64,000 nucleotides of DNA from Acidobacteriota bacterium (GTDB taxonomy: Bacteria > Acidobacteriota > Terriglobia > Terriglobales > Acidobacteriaceae), in contig JABCZL010000004.1 of assembly GCA_013289685.1 (NCBI GenBank), positions 186,001 through 250,000 of the forward strand. Reading direction: 5' to 3'. Position numbers and translations under genes: made by a program. The notes below the pieces were generated by a model that saw only the letters and a list, made by a program, of their open reading frames with translations, was not told the origin of the DNA and did no database searches. Positions 8,975 through 18,003 of this stretch are shown here, piece by piece (the stretch's first letter is position 1; every line of letters begins with the position of its first letter).

Positions 8975-11104
8975 TCAGTACTGCCAGTTAACGTTTACAG
9001 ACCCCGTACCGCTGCAGGGAACTGTATACGTATGATTCGAGCCGTTTTCCCAAACTACATTGCCGTTTGCTTGAATATCGATGAACTTGAACTGAATGTT
9101 CTGGCAGGCTGGAGCAGAAACATTCAGGAACCAGTTTGGATAATTGGGATCGAGCATGGGGCCAACTGCGGTGGAAAACGTCGTGCCCCAATCTCCTAGT
9201 TCAACCGTGCTACCAGTCAGATAAATATAGTCCCCGGTGTTGGTGGGATTGGCATTATTCACCGTAAAGGTCACGGGAATCAGCTTCGCCGTAAGCACTG
9301 TGAATTGAATAGAGTTGGCGGCTTGTCCGGAACTGTTCTTGAGTTGGACTTGGTACACGCCGTTCGAGACATTGGGCACGGTGAACGTAACCGAGGCATT
9401 GGACCAGGAATTAATAGTCGCGCCCGTAGAGCCAAACAAGACACTTCCATTTGAACTTCCGAAGTTCTTGCCGGCAATTGTCACTTGCATTCCCGCCTGA
9501 CCCACAGTCGGGCCAATCGAGCCGACTTCGGGAGCCGTCGGAGTAGAACTGGCTACCCACACGGCCACCGTGTGGGCTGGCAGAGTGAAATTTTGTACGG
9601 GATCATTACCGCCGCTGCCAGATGTTACGGTAATGCCGAACCCGCTAAGTAAGCCGCCCAGGTAGTCGGAGTAGTTGCCAGCGGGCAGCGCCGTATTCAG
9701 CCCGGTGATCGAATAACCCTGACTTGTATTTTTGTTCATAGCCACCAGGACAACGTCGCCGAAGAATTGCCGCTCATAGATGTAGACATCGCTATTCATC
9801 CAGCGTTGTGTCTGGGTGCCATAAGCTAGAGCGTCGTTGGTACCCGTCCTAAGCGAGGAAAGTTTGCTGATCAGCTGGTATGCCGTTGTCGACGTACTGA
9901 AGGAACTCATCCAGAGGCGGTTGTAAGGCGTGCCGCCGCCGCTGGTGTCATTGTGCAGATACTGTTCGTCGCCATAATAGATAGTGGGAATGCCGCGAGC
10001 CGTCAGAACGAAGGCCAAAGCCTCGTTGAGACGATTGTTGTCATTATTCATGCTGAGCAGCCGCGGTTGATCTTGATTGTCGACCCAGTCGACAAGATCG
10101 TTTGGCCACGTGAAGTTGCTGTTTTCAGTGCTCAGCGTGCTGTCGACTTCAGTGAAGCTGTTGCCGTTGCCCAGGACATCACGCAACGCGAGCCCCAGTG
10201 GATAATCGTAAAGCGGCATGCCGCTCTTGTTCGCGAACTTGACTGAATCCGCATACAGCGAATCGCTGGTTGTTTCGTACCATTCTCCGAAAACAAAGCT
10301 CGAGGCATTGGTGAAAATGGAGTTCGCCTCGCTGTACTCCCACCCCCATGTGGTGTGTTTCACCGCATCCATGCGGAATGCGTCGGTTCCATTCTGTTGA
10401 AACTGCTGCAGTGATTGCTTGAGATAACCGTCGATGGTGGAGTTCTCTTGGTTCAGATCGCACAGATCCTCAAGAGTGTAGTACTGGAGTTGGTACCGGT
10501 CCTCGAAGTTGCTGATACCTGGATTGTGATGGAAATAGCCGTTTGGATCGTTGTTGCAGGCTGCCATGAAGGTGCCGTTGTTATAAAGGGAGCCATATTC
10601 GCCGGCGTCTTGCTGGTTCGTGTCGTTGGCCGGAAAATCCACAACGATCTTGATCCCCAACTTATGCGCGGCGGAGACGAGATTGTCAAAGGCGGTCCAA
10701 GTCTCTGAACAGTCGCCGAAAAAGTTATCGATCTTCATGTAATCGTCGGCTGAATAGCCATGATACGGTGCGGTGGGTTTTCCGTTACTATCCGGAATGT
10801 TCACGTCAATGTTCTCAACCGGCGGAGAAATCCAGATGGCGGTGATACCCATTCCTTGCAGATAGCTTAGTTTAGCCTGGATCCCAGCTAAGTCCCCGCC
10901 CCAGTAGAGATTCCAATTCGCCTTCGTGGAATCGTAAAGGCCGGCGCCCCGGCTGCAATTGTCGTTCCCTGTATTGCCGTCATAGAAGCGGTCTGTAACG
11001 ATCTGATAGATTACCTGCTTTTTGAAATCCTGAGCCCGAGCGTAAGTGGAGACTAACGCGAAAACGCAGGCGCAGAGCAGTGCGCGACAAAGGAATCGAA
11101 TCAT
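8975..11104 (-). CDS. Secreted GH13 enzyme, cyclodextrin glycosyltransferase-like
   Basis: 709 residues from ATG 11104, which has GAGGAGG eight bases upstream. A signal peptide (MIRFLCRALLCACVFALVST) is cleaved near ARAQD. The order is that of CGTases: catalytic A/B domain (~27-400), C domain, an IPT/TIG D domain (~500-590, VGSIGPTVGQAGMQVTIAGK) and a C-terminal CBM20 starch-binding domain (~605-709, VYLTGS-like YIYLTGSTVELGDW). Catalytic residues are present: Asp246 (FRMDAVKH), Glu274 (FGEW) and Asp345. Oddly, both -1 subsite histidines are replaced: NHT is NDT (Asp161) and DNHD is DNQD (Gln344). The aromatic residue that marks CGTases (Tyr/Phe195) aligns with Glu212. It should act on starch outside the cell, but product type cannot be called. 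It stands alone, without transporter genes. Confidence 0.9.
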   Translation of the reverse strand: MIRFLCRALLCACVFALVSTYARAQDFKKQVIYQIVTDRFYDGNTGNDNCSRGAGLYDSTKANWNLYWGGDLAGIQAKLSYLQGMGITAIWISPPVENIDVNIPDSNGKPTAPYHGYSADDYMKIDNFFGDCSETWTAFDNLVSAAHKLGIKIVVDFPANDTNQQDAGEYGSLYNNGTFMAACNNDPNGYFHHNPGISNFEDRYQLQYYTLEDLCDLNQENSTIDGYLKQSLQQFQQNGTDAFRMDAVKHTTWGWEYSEANSIFTNASSFVFGEWYETTSDSLYADSVKFANKSGMPLYDYPLGLALRDVLGNGNSFTEVDSTLSTENSNFTWPNDLVDWVDNQDQPRLLSMNNDNNRLNEALAFVLTARGIPTIYYGDEQYLHNDTSGGGTPYNRLWMSSFSTSTTAYQLISKLSSLRTGTNDALAYGTQTQRWMNSDVYIYERQFFGDVVLVAMNKNTSQGYSITGLNTALPAGNYSDYLGGLLSGFGITVTSGSGGNDPVQNFTLPAHTVAVWVASSTPTAPEVGSIGPTVGQAGMQVTIAGKNFGSSNGSVLFGSTGATINSWSNASVTFTVPNVSNGVYQVQLKNSSGQAANSIQFTVLTAKLIPVTFTVNNANPTNTGDYIYLTGSTVELGDWGTTFSTAVGPMLDPNYPNWFLNVSAPACQNIQFKFIDIQANGNVVWENGSNHTYTVPCSGTGSVNVNWQY

Positions 11105-11648
11105 GGTATTGTCCTCCTCAAAGAAGTGCCCTCGCATGTCAGCATGCGGGCGGATGGCGAAGTGGGTTGCCGTGGAGGTTCGGTGAAGTTGCCTGAGTTC
11201 CAGTTGGCTGTGGCGAACGACTAATTTCTCGGTACCTTAACACGACTTATGGCTGCGCCTTCTAATCAGTGTGGAAATTTACAAAATCAGGAATTGGTAA
11301 CCCTTGCCGGAATTGGAGAGATACCGGGGCGTATGCCGGGCCAGAAGTCAGCATCGGAAGTCAGTCCGGATCGGTCGACCGGTTCCTCCCTCGTCGATGG
11401 GACAATTCGGAACTAATCCGCATGGACGAATGCGGGCTGAGTCCACGGGCATCGGGCGCTGACTGCGTCTGCCCCTGCTATCATCAGGTCCGCGGTCCTG
11501 CCGACGAGGTTTACATCTCCGCCGTAAGCCGCAGTTGCCGGACCCGCAGTTCGAATTCAGTAGCGAGTGCCGGGGAGGACGAAGTCGGACGTCCCCAATC
11601 GGGATTTCCGCGGTTGCGAGCCCTTATGAATGCCCACTTGGACAGGCG
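11105..11648. other. Intergenic region with no supported gene
   Basis: It contains the strong ribosome binding site of the GH13 gene. A plus-strand open frame at 11269-11655 has an atypical, Cys/Ser/Arg-rich translation and is not accepted. Confidence 0.35.
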
Positions 11649-11852
11649 TCATTGAATCGAACTAGCTGCCTGCGAAAATACGTTGTTCGCATTGCTTCCG
11701 ACCAAGCGAATCGTCCCAACCACAATCACCAGAATGACGGCCAGCATGACCGCATACTCGGCGATGTCTTGGCCTTCGTCAAGCCGCCACAGCTTTCGCA
11801 GGGATGAGTCATATTCGCGCCTTCCTTTACACGGCCCAATTCTACGCTCCAC
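11649..11852 (-). CDS. Flp/Fap type IVb pilin, start region apparently frameshifted
   Basis: The conserved part is clear: LRKLWRLDEGQDIAEYAVML, then a hydrophobic helix (AVILVIVVGTIRLVG) and SNANNVFSQAASSIQ, as in Flp pilins (GQD-EYA processing region, single helix, ~55 residues). In this frame the only start is GTG 11852, with an unusual 20-residue extension. A far better start, ATG 11810-11812 with AGGAAGG seven bases before it, is one base out of frame: adding one base after ATGACTCAT would give M-T-H-S-L-R-K-L-W, a normal pilin N-terminus. So one base was probably lost near 11803-11806, by mutation or sequencing error. No tad genes are nearby. The pilin would be exported and assembled into Flp pili. 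Confidence 0.65.
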   Translation of the reverse strand: MERRIGPCKGRREYDSSLRKLWRLDEGQDIAEYAVMLAVILVIVVGTIRLVGSNANNVFSQAASSIQ

Positions 11853-12107
11853 GCTCGCCCAATCCGACGAATTTCATAGGGGGGCCACGCTAGCGAGTGA
11901 AGAAGGTACCGGTTGAGTTCGTGGCGACGAAGGAACTCTTCTGGACCGTGAGCGAGAAAAACTGAAACGTCCCACACTCGTCAGACACGATTGATAATGT
12001 TCGGAGTGCAACGGATCCCGTTTTGGCCTGTTGCTGTCGCGGAGTGCTCAGAGGCGCATTGTTCAGTGACCATCATGATGCGAGCGCAAAGGCAAGTTGT
12101 TCTGGTC

Positions 12108-13994
12108 TTAGGCCAAAACTTCATCAAGCAGCTGACCCACAGCTCGCTTTGCTTCGAGTATGGAGTAACGATGGTCCATGGCTCCGGCTAGATCGGTATT
12201 CGCAAATGCGACACGGCCGAATGGTGCACTGCGCAGAATCTCGCGGGGAGCAGGTTGACCATCGCGCCGAAAGAAGAACCCGGGTTGCGGGTTAAGATAG
12301 GCATGCCCCCAGCGATTCAAGATAATCCCGGCTATGTCGCGTCGCGCGTCGAAGCCCCCGCGCGCGAACATCTCGCTAAATTGCTCACGGACTTGTCGTT
12401 CATAATCTCTGAAAGATGTTCCCAGCATCTCTGCGCGGCCGCGATTCCCTTGCTCTTCGGTTGCAGCTCCAGGGTATGAGTACAAAACTTTCAAGCTGAG
12501 TACGATCGGCGAGTCTGGACCGATCGTTGCATCTTCAATGCCGGTCAGCGCCAGCTTGCAAACCTCCAGGTAGTTGCCCAACCCTTCGAACCAACGACAC
12601 CCGCTCATTCCCATCTTGTATAGAAACCGCCAATTTCGGACCGCAACGTTAACCATCATGGCCGGGGACCGGTAAAACTGCTGGTATGCCTGACGTTGGG
12701 CCTGGGGAAGATCTTTCACAATGTGTTTCGTGGTCCAAGATCCGCCGGCCATCACAACCGAGCGCGCCTTGACGCGATACAACTTGCCTTCCCTGGAATA
12801 TGCGATTGAAACGGAGTCGGCTTTGCTGGCTTCCCCGTCATGCTGGACATGAACGACAGTCGACGACAGGCGAATTCTCGTTGCGCCTCCGGCGGCATCC
12901 AGAGCGGCAAAGTTCACGCGGTTCTGGCAAACTCCTTCCACGCTGGGTGGACCATTGATTGCGGTAGGAATCAAACTTTTCAACATCAGTCTCGCAATTG
13001 TCGCGTTACCGCCGGGAAACATCTGATCAGAACCACCGTCTTCTTTCGGCAAAGGATGTAGCATTTCAAATGCATAATCCGAGTACGCAGACAAAGCATC
13101 CGGCCCTAAGCCCGAGCCACCTCCCTCCACTGGCGATAGGAATGTGCGAACCGTTTCGCGGCTCAGACCGAATCGTTCCATGTAATGCTGTTCCAGCGTG
13201 ATCGAATCGAGATATCGGGAAATCGCGTCCCCTTCCACCTTGGGAGGTTCGAACTTCGTCCCTGCTGCCGGTTTACCCTTCAGCCAGTCCAGCCATTCGA
13301 GGCGAGTTGCGTTCGAAACGGGAGCGCCGTCAAGGTTCTTTCCCAGGGGATCCGTCAACCACATTCCTGGTCGCTGATTGAACTTTGCACCAAACCAAAA
13401 CCCGTATTGCCCATGCTGCAAACCCACCGCTTGATAAGGAGTATTGGAGAGGGGGAACTCTGGGTCTGGTCCAGCCCAACTTTGATATGTCAGCCGCGGT
13501 GCTCGTAACCCGATCGATTCGTAGAACCCTGCAAGGAAGCTGTGCGGATATTGAACCTGATAGATGGCTGAGCCTTGGTGCGCGATCAGCCGCTTGCCTT
13601 CGACCAAGAACTCATTTTGCTTCGCCTCACCACCGAAAATGGGGTGGTTTTCAATGATCAGGCATTTCATTCCCGCGCCGGCGTCACGCCGGAAGAACAG
13701 TGCGGCGGCGAGTCCGCTAATTCCGCCACCAATAACTATGCAGTCGTAGAGCTCGCCGGTATCGATGATGTCCTTGGGAAGTGGATCGTACGCGCGGTCA
13801 CGAATCGCATGACCTGCTTCGAGAACATCAAGGGTGTTGCCATTCGCGGTGCTGTAGTCGCCGACGCCGCCGTAACCCGTGAAGTCATCATTCTGAGCCA
13901 GTAGCTCCGCGGGGGCGAGACCTCCGAGCAACGCGGATCCGGAAGCCAACAGGGCAGAGCCGAGAAAGTCGCGCCGCGTTATGTTTGCCTCCAT
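12108..13994 (-). CDS. Tat-exported FAD-dependent oxidoreductase, spermidine dehydrogenase-like
   Basis: 628 residues from ATG 13994; the frame is open upstream, but this start places a twin-arginine signal at residues 7-12 (TRRDFLG, then LLASGSALLGGLAPAELLA). An FAD-binding Rossmann motif, CIVIGGGISGLAAALFF, follows at ~98, with a dinucleotide-type continuation (CLIIENHPIFGGEAKQNEF). The C-terminal FAD motif region reads GRVAFANTDLAGAMDHRYSI. Layout and the FGG-AKQNEF segment resemble periplasmic spermidine dehydrogenase (SpdH) and relatives, so an amine substrate is possible but not shown. The cofactor would be loaded in the cytoplasm and the folded enzyme exported by Tat. It is divergent from the M24 gene across a 243-bp region. 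No strong ribosome binding site is seen. Confidence 0.75.
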   Translation of the reverse strand: MEANITRRDFLGSALLASGSALLGGLAPAELLAQNDDFTGYGGVGDYSTANGNTLDVLEAGHAIRDRAYDPLPKDIIDTGELYDCIVIGGGISGLAAALFFRRDAGAGMKCLIIENHPIFGGEAKQNEFLVEGKRLIAHQGSAIYQVQYPHSFLAGFYESIGLRAPRLTYQSWAGPDPEFPLSNTPYQAVGLQHGQYGFWFGAKFNQRPGMWLTDPLGKNLDGAPVSNATRLEWLDWLKGKPAAGTKFEPPKVEGDAISRYLDSITLEQHYMERFGLSRETVRTFLSPVEGGGSGLGPDALSAYSDYAFEMLHPLPKEDGGSDQMFPGGNATIARLMLKSLIPTAINGPPSVEGVCQNRVNFAALDAAGGATRIRLSSTVVHVQHDGEASKADSVSIAYSREGKLYRVKARSVVMAGGSWTTKHIVKDLPQAQRQAYQQFYRSPAMMVNVAVRNWRFLYKMGMSGCRWFEGLGNYLEVCKLALTGIEDATIGPDSPIVLSLKVLYSYPGAATEEQGNRGRAEMLGTSFRDYERQVREQFSEMFARGGFDARRDIAGIILNRWGHAYLNPQPGFFFRRDGQPAPREILRSAPFGRVAFANTDLAGAMDHRYSILEAKRAVGQLLDEVLA

Positions 13995-14137
13995 GCCCAG
14001 GTTAGAGCTCTCTGGAAGAGAGGACTTCAGATGGCCAGTGCGTGAAATGTTAAGTTGACCTCCCAACTCGCTCCTGAGTGTACACCCGGCGCAGAATGTG
14101 CAGCTCCGGCACAACAATGCGAGATTGGATCCGTATT

Positions 14138-14187
14138 GTCGGCAACTTACCTTACAAGATTAGGGAAGAGTAGCCCGTCACTCGCCC
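14138..14187 (+). repeat. Imperfect ~50-bp repeat, copy A
   Basis: Lies just upstream of the M24 peptidase-like gene. The copy at 15637-15687 just downstream of the gene shares TTACAAGATTAGG, AAGAGT-GCCCGT and ACTCGCC in the same order and orientation, with a few substitutions and one-base gaps. Confidence 0.6.
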
Positions 14188-14237
14188 ACAAACGCGCCGG
14201 CAGAGAGACTCTTCCTAGAGACCAATTGTGGGGGACT

Positions 14238-15599
14238 ATGAATGTCACGGTCTGCGTGCTAAGTTATTCGGCCATGCGACTTCCTGGATTGATTCTGACA
14301 ATTGTTCTCATCGGTTTTACATGCACGGCGACATCTCAAAACACGGTTGTACACGAGCGCCGGCAGCGAGCCGCCGCTGCGTTCCGCGACGGGATTCTTT
14401 TGTTTCACGCCAGTTCCGAGCTAGATCTCACCGCTGATGGTTTCCGCCAGGACCCTTTCTTCTATTACTTCACGGGCTTGGGGAACACGGTGGGGGCCGT
14501 GCTCGCCATCGACGGAAGATCGGGCGAAAGTTGGCTTTTCTTGCCGTCCAAACCACCGTTTTTGAGAATCGGTCTACAGCCGGAAATTCAGCCCGGACCG
14601 GAAGCGACAAAACGCTTGGGGATGGAACATGTCGTTGACTGGTCCGAATTGGAAGGGTTTCTAGCCTCACACGCCGGCGAGGCGGAGCCCCTGTACTATG
14701 GCGACGATCTGTCGACATTCGCTGAACTGCCAGCCAACCTTCTCAGCCCGAAGTCGCCGGAGGCTCCGACCTGGCTGCAGATTATCCTGCAAAGATGGCC
14801 CGCCTTTGAAGCCAAAGAGTCGGGGGAACGAATCGAGGCCCTTATGGCGGTTCAGAGTGCGGAGGAGACTGCTGCTCTGCGCTCGGCTGCGAAGGCGACT
14901 GTGGCTGCCGTAATGGCCGGAATGCGTGCCATTCGACCAGGCGTGTCACAACGGAGCGTCGAAGCGGTGGTCGAAAACACATGCTGGAGCGTGGGCGCGC
15001 ATGGTTCCTCTTTCTGGCCGTGGGCAATGGCAGGAGACAATGCGGTCTTCCCGCGGCCTTTTACATCCCTCGCGCGTTACGATCACCTGAACCAAAATAT
15101 GCGCTCCGGCGACCTGGTGCGCCTTGATGTGGGATGCGAACAGGACCACTACATAGGAGATTTGGGGCGGACAGTTCCGGTCTCCGGCCACTATGACGAA
15201 GATCAGAGAGAGACCTGGCAGATATTCGTAGCGGCATATCATGCTGGTGTCCTCGGGCTGCACGACGGGGCCACTGTCGACCAGGTCTTCGACGCCTGGC
15301 GTGCAGAACTGCTTCGTCATCGAGCATCCGCAAAGACTCCGCTTGCGCAGCACGCGATCGATTCCTGGTCAGATCGCAAGAATGTTCCGTACTGGCAAGT
15401 GCATACGACGAACCTGATGGCCGGTCGCCCGGTGGGGCCACTCAGGCTGGGAACGACGATCAACTTTGAGCCGATCGCCTCGATCGATGGCCAGGGATTT
15501 TTCCTGGAAGACATGTACCTCATTACTAGGGATGGCGCAGAGCTGCTGACCCCGGGAGTTCCCTATTCGGCTGAGGACATCGAATCCGCGATGAGGTAG
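14238..15599 (+). CDS. Secreted M24 family (Xaa-Pro aminopeptidase-like) metallopeptidase
   Basis: 453 residues. ATG 14238 follows GGGGG and is preferred; ATG 14274 (MRLPGLILTIVLIG) would give a tighter signal peptide and is possible. After cleavage near TATSQ come a creatinase-like N-terminal domain (~35-195) and a pita-bread domain. The metal ligands are in place: Asp297 and Asp308 (LDVGCEQDHYIGDLGRT), His389 (WQVHTTNL), Glu411 (NFEP) and Glu424 (FLED). It would remove N-terminal residues before proline, or act on a related substrate, outside the cytoplasm, with two metal ions. A pair of ~50-bp direct repeats brackets the gene. The downstream methyltransferase gene is convergent. Confidence 0.85.
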   Translation: MNVTVCVLSYSAMRLPGLILTIVLIGFTCTATSQNTVVHERRQRAAAAFRDGILLFHASSELDLTADGFRQDPFFYYFTGLGNTVGAVLAIDGRSGESWLFLPSKPPFLRIGLQPEIQPGPEATKRLGMEHVVDWSELEGFLASHAGEAEPLYYGDDLSTFAELPANLLSPKSPEAPTWLQIILQRWPAFEAKESGERIEALMAVQSAEETAALRSAAKATVAAVMAGMRAIRPGVSQRSVEAVVENTCWSVGAHGSSFWPWAMAGDNAVFPRPFTSLARYDHLNQNMRSGDLVRLDVGCEQDHYIGDLGRTVPVSGHYDEDQRETWQIFVAAYHAGVLGLHDGATVDQVFDAWRAELLRHRASAKTPLAQHAIDSWSDRKNVPYWQVHTTNLMAGRPVGPLRLGTTINFEPIASIDGQGFFLEDMYLITRDGAELLTPGVPYSAEDIESAMR

Positions 15600-15636
15600 A
15601 TAGTGTTGAAACACCTGGGGCGGTTCTGGATGAGTG

Positions 15637-15687
15637 GTCAGCAACCCTTCCTTTACAAGATTAGGAAGAGTTGCCCGTAACTCGCCA
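15637..15687 (+). repeat. Imperfect ~50-bp repeat, copy B
   Basis: Direct-orientation partner of 14138-14187, lying 38 bp past the stop codon of the M24 gene. It is about 1.5 kb from copy A, so the two copies span exactly one gene and its leader. Confidence 0.6.
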
Positions 15688-15740
15688 CTTGAAAGAGTTG
15701 TCGGTAATGGAGATTTGTTGCCCGGCTGTGTATGACCCGA

Positions 15741-16409
15741 TCATTCCCGTGTTCTCAGGCTCCAGGCCATGAACATCCAGCCAAAGAAGAGTTCTTCGAC
15801 CGCAAGCGCACCAACGCAGCTCTCAAGCGTTTTCCACGGCTCATAGTCCAGTTGGGGAGTCGAGGAGAAGGTGGCTTTCGAAAACAGCAAACGAAAGATT
15901 GAGTTGAACGCCTTTCCCAAGCCGCGATGGGAAAGCTTGGCTCCGAAGGCAACAATCCGCGCATCGCGTTTCAAATATGGGGCAAGATTGGCTAACGCCG
16001 CGGGAGATGCGTAGACATCAGGGGCGCCAAGCAACAACAACGCGTCGAAAGTGCCTTGCAATTCAACTTTCTTCGCATCTCCCACTATCACTTCGACATT
16101 CGTCCAGCCATTCTTTTCGACTCTCTTTTTTGCGGTCAACCCCATGTCGGGGCTGATCTCTACCCCAACAACCACACCAGATTGTGTCACTGCGTCAACC
16201 AGAAACGGGAAACTGCCACCCGGTCCGCACCCAGCGTCGATAACGCGATCTCCTGGATGGAGTTGTAGCCTCCGAACAGCTCGTTGACGCAGTGATTTTA
16301 CGAAAAATAGATCAAAGTTCGGAAATGGACGGATCAGCGGAACAAGGTAGCGGGCGTAAGGTGGGGTGAGTTCGCGGTCGGCCGCGGCGCTTGCTTTTCG
16401 GCTGTTCAT
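15741..16409 (-). CDS. Class I SAM-dependent methyltransferase
   Basis: 222 residues. SAM-binding motif I is VIDAGCGPGG (~57-66); the acidic end of strand 2 is VVGVEIS; motif II/III region is VEVIVGDAKKVEL with the carrier strand FDALLLLGA. The C-terminus is hydrophobic (ELFFGWMFMAWSL). A short N-terminal region, LTPPYARYLVPLIRPFPNFD, resembles quinone/lipid-type methyltransferases that contact membranes. The substrate cannot be named. The start is ATG 16409 after an A-rich stretch without an evident Shine-Dalgarno sequence. It is transcribed alone, convergent with the M24 gene. Confidence 0.82.
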   Translation of the reverse strand: MNSRKASAAADRELTPPYARYLVPLIRPFPNFDLFFVKSLRQRAVRRLQLHPGDRVIDAGCGPGGSFPFLVDAVTQSGVVVGVEISPDMGLTAKKRVEKNGWTNVEVIVGDAKKVELQGTFDALLLLGAPDVYASPAALANLAPYLKRDARIVAFGAKLSHRGLGKAFNSIFRLLFSKATFSSTPQLDYEPWKTLESCVGALAVEELFFGWMFMAWSLRTRE

Positions 16410-16764
16410 TTTTTGTCACTTGCACTCTTCTATTATTTCTTACAGCGGAGTGTACTCCCAAGTGGCCGCCGATGACAGGTGCAGCGGTCAAAAAGTCACT
16501 TTCAGGGGTGAAGTCGCACTGAGTGGATCATCGAAAATGTAAGGTGATTAGAAAGAATGGCTTGTGGATGCGACGATTCTGGGTGTGTTGTCGGCAATGC
16601 GGTAGTAATCGGAGCCGCGAGAACCCAGCTTCAACAGAAATGGCACCTTAATGAGTCGATAACCGCGGTACGAACTCAATTGTGGTATCTCTCGATTTCG
16701 CTCGGCCGAGGTCCTTTGGATACTCGGGTCGCTTTACGTCCCGGTTTGGTTAGCGCCGAACCAA
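16410..16764. other. Intergenic region, no gene seen
   Basis: It holds the leader of the methyltransferase gene. A 93-codon plus-strand frame (16557-16838) has no protein-like features and runs into the permease fragment. No repeat or RNA gene was recognised. Confidence 0.35.
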
Positions 16765-17379
16765 TCACTCCGTCCGCAGCGCGCGAATCGGTTCCAGGGT
16801 TGCTGCCTTGCGACCGGGCAGCAAAGTGGCAACCATAGCTGCCAGGCCCAGTACACCAGTCGTCACCAACAAAATACCCGGTGCGTAGGGTTTCACTCCG
16901 AACAATTGCGTTGTCATCGCATATCCCGCCAGAACGCTCGCTGGAATGCCGATCGCCAGTCCGACTCCAATCTGCACGAGCGCTCCCCGCAGCACCAGTC
17001 GGAGAACATTCATCCGGTCTGCACCGAGCGCCATGCGGATCCCGATCTCGCTGGTACGCCGTTCCACCGAGTACGCGGTCACGCCATACAGTCCTACCGA
17101 CGCAAGTACCAGTGCCAGTAATCCGAACAGTGACGTGAGTCGGGCGAGCATGGTGTTCTGGGAAAAATTTCCATCCACTTGCGCGCTGAAGCTCGTGAAA
17201 TCGATCACCGCAAGATCGGGATTCACCTGCGCGAGAGCGTGCCGAACCTGCGGCTCCAGTCCCGGTACACTGCCTTGCGTTTGCAGCACGGCGGCGTTCA
17301 GAACGTGGGAGCGGTCTTCGAGCGCCTTGAAACGGGCGTCGTCATAAACTACCTGCTGGGCTTCAGGAAGGAAGAACAT
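16765..17379 (-). pseudogene. C-terminal fragment of a MacB/FtsX-type permease
   Basis: 204 codons that match only the end of a long permease: MFFLPEAQQ, a periplasmic stretch (LAVIDFTSFSAQVDGNF), then three membrane helices with the conserved RRTSEIGIRMALGADRMNVL and a final P-I-R-A-L-R-T-E. The full proteins (acidobacterial duplicated orphan permeases, about 800 residues with two FtsX domains) start far upstream. Here the frame meets a stop near 17427 and sequence similarity ends. There is no partner ATPase. It is therefore a truncated remnant and probably not functional. Confidence 0.8.
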
Positions 17380-17491
17380 CGGTGGAACCTTGGCGGTCGC
17401 ATCCGCTTGCCGTCCTGCTGGTCAATTGAGTGGCGGGTTGAAATGACTCTTGTCCGCGCTGCATTGACTTGACGCAGTTTGGCTCACTAAC

Positions 17492-18002
17492 ATGGTCACT
17501 CACGGAGCGGCCACTCCATTGATTGGCAAGACCATCTCGCACTACCGCATCATCGAAAAACTTGGCGATGGCGGCATGGGTGTGGTGTACAAGGGAGAGG
17601 ATATTTAAACTCAGTCGCTTTTTGGCCCTCAAGTTCGTGACTGACGAGGTAGCCAAAGACCCGCAGGCACTCAGCCGCTTTCTGCGCGAAGGCAAGGCTG
17701 CTTCTGCCCTGAACGATCCCGACATCTGCACGATTTACGAAATTGACGACCAGTACGGCGAAGCGTTGATCGCGAAGGAGTTTCTGGATGGCATAACGCT
17801 GAAACATCGCATTCCGGGCCGGCTGATGGAGACGCAGTTGAAGCTGGACGGGATCGCGCGGACGTTTGGCCACGAACTGAGTATGCCACACGCCGCGCCA
17901 CCGTTACAGGCGATGGAATTTCAAACTGAGGCACCACCCTCCCTGAGCATGGCTCCGTCCAAACCGCACCGAGTGGTATATACTTTTGGGCCGTGGTGGT
18001 GA
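17492..18002 (+). pseudogene. N-terminal fragment of a Ser/Thr kinase, frameshifted
   Basis: From ATG 17492 the translation reads [20 protein letters not shown] then VYKGEDI and a stop. One base later in frame it continues [20 protein letters not shown] with the ATP-binding Lys, SRFLREGKAASALNDPDICT and ALIAKEFLDGITL. One extra T in the run near 17608 explains the break. The catalytic loop, DFG and everything after are absent: from about 17860 the sequence no longer resembles a kinase. This is the typical start of an acidobacterial membrane kinase cut off after the N-lobe. It faces the permease fragment head to head. Confidence 0.75.
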
Positions 18003-18003
18003 T

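Noticed and set aside
11269..11655. 128-codon plus-strand open frame
   Set aside because: Translation rich in Cys, Ser and Arg, no family resemblance and no ribosome binding site.
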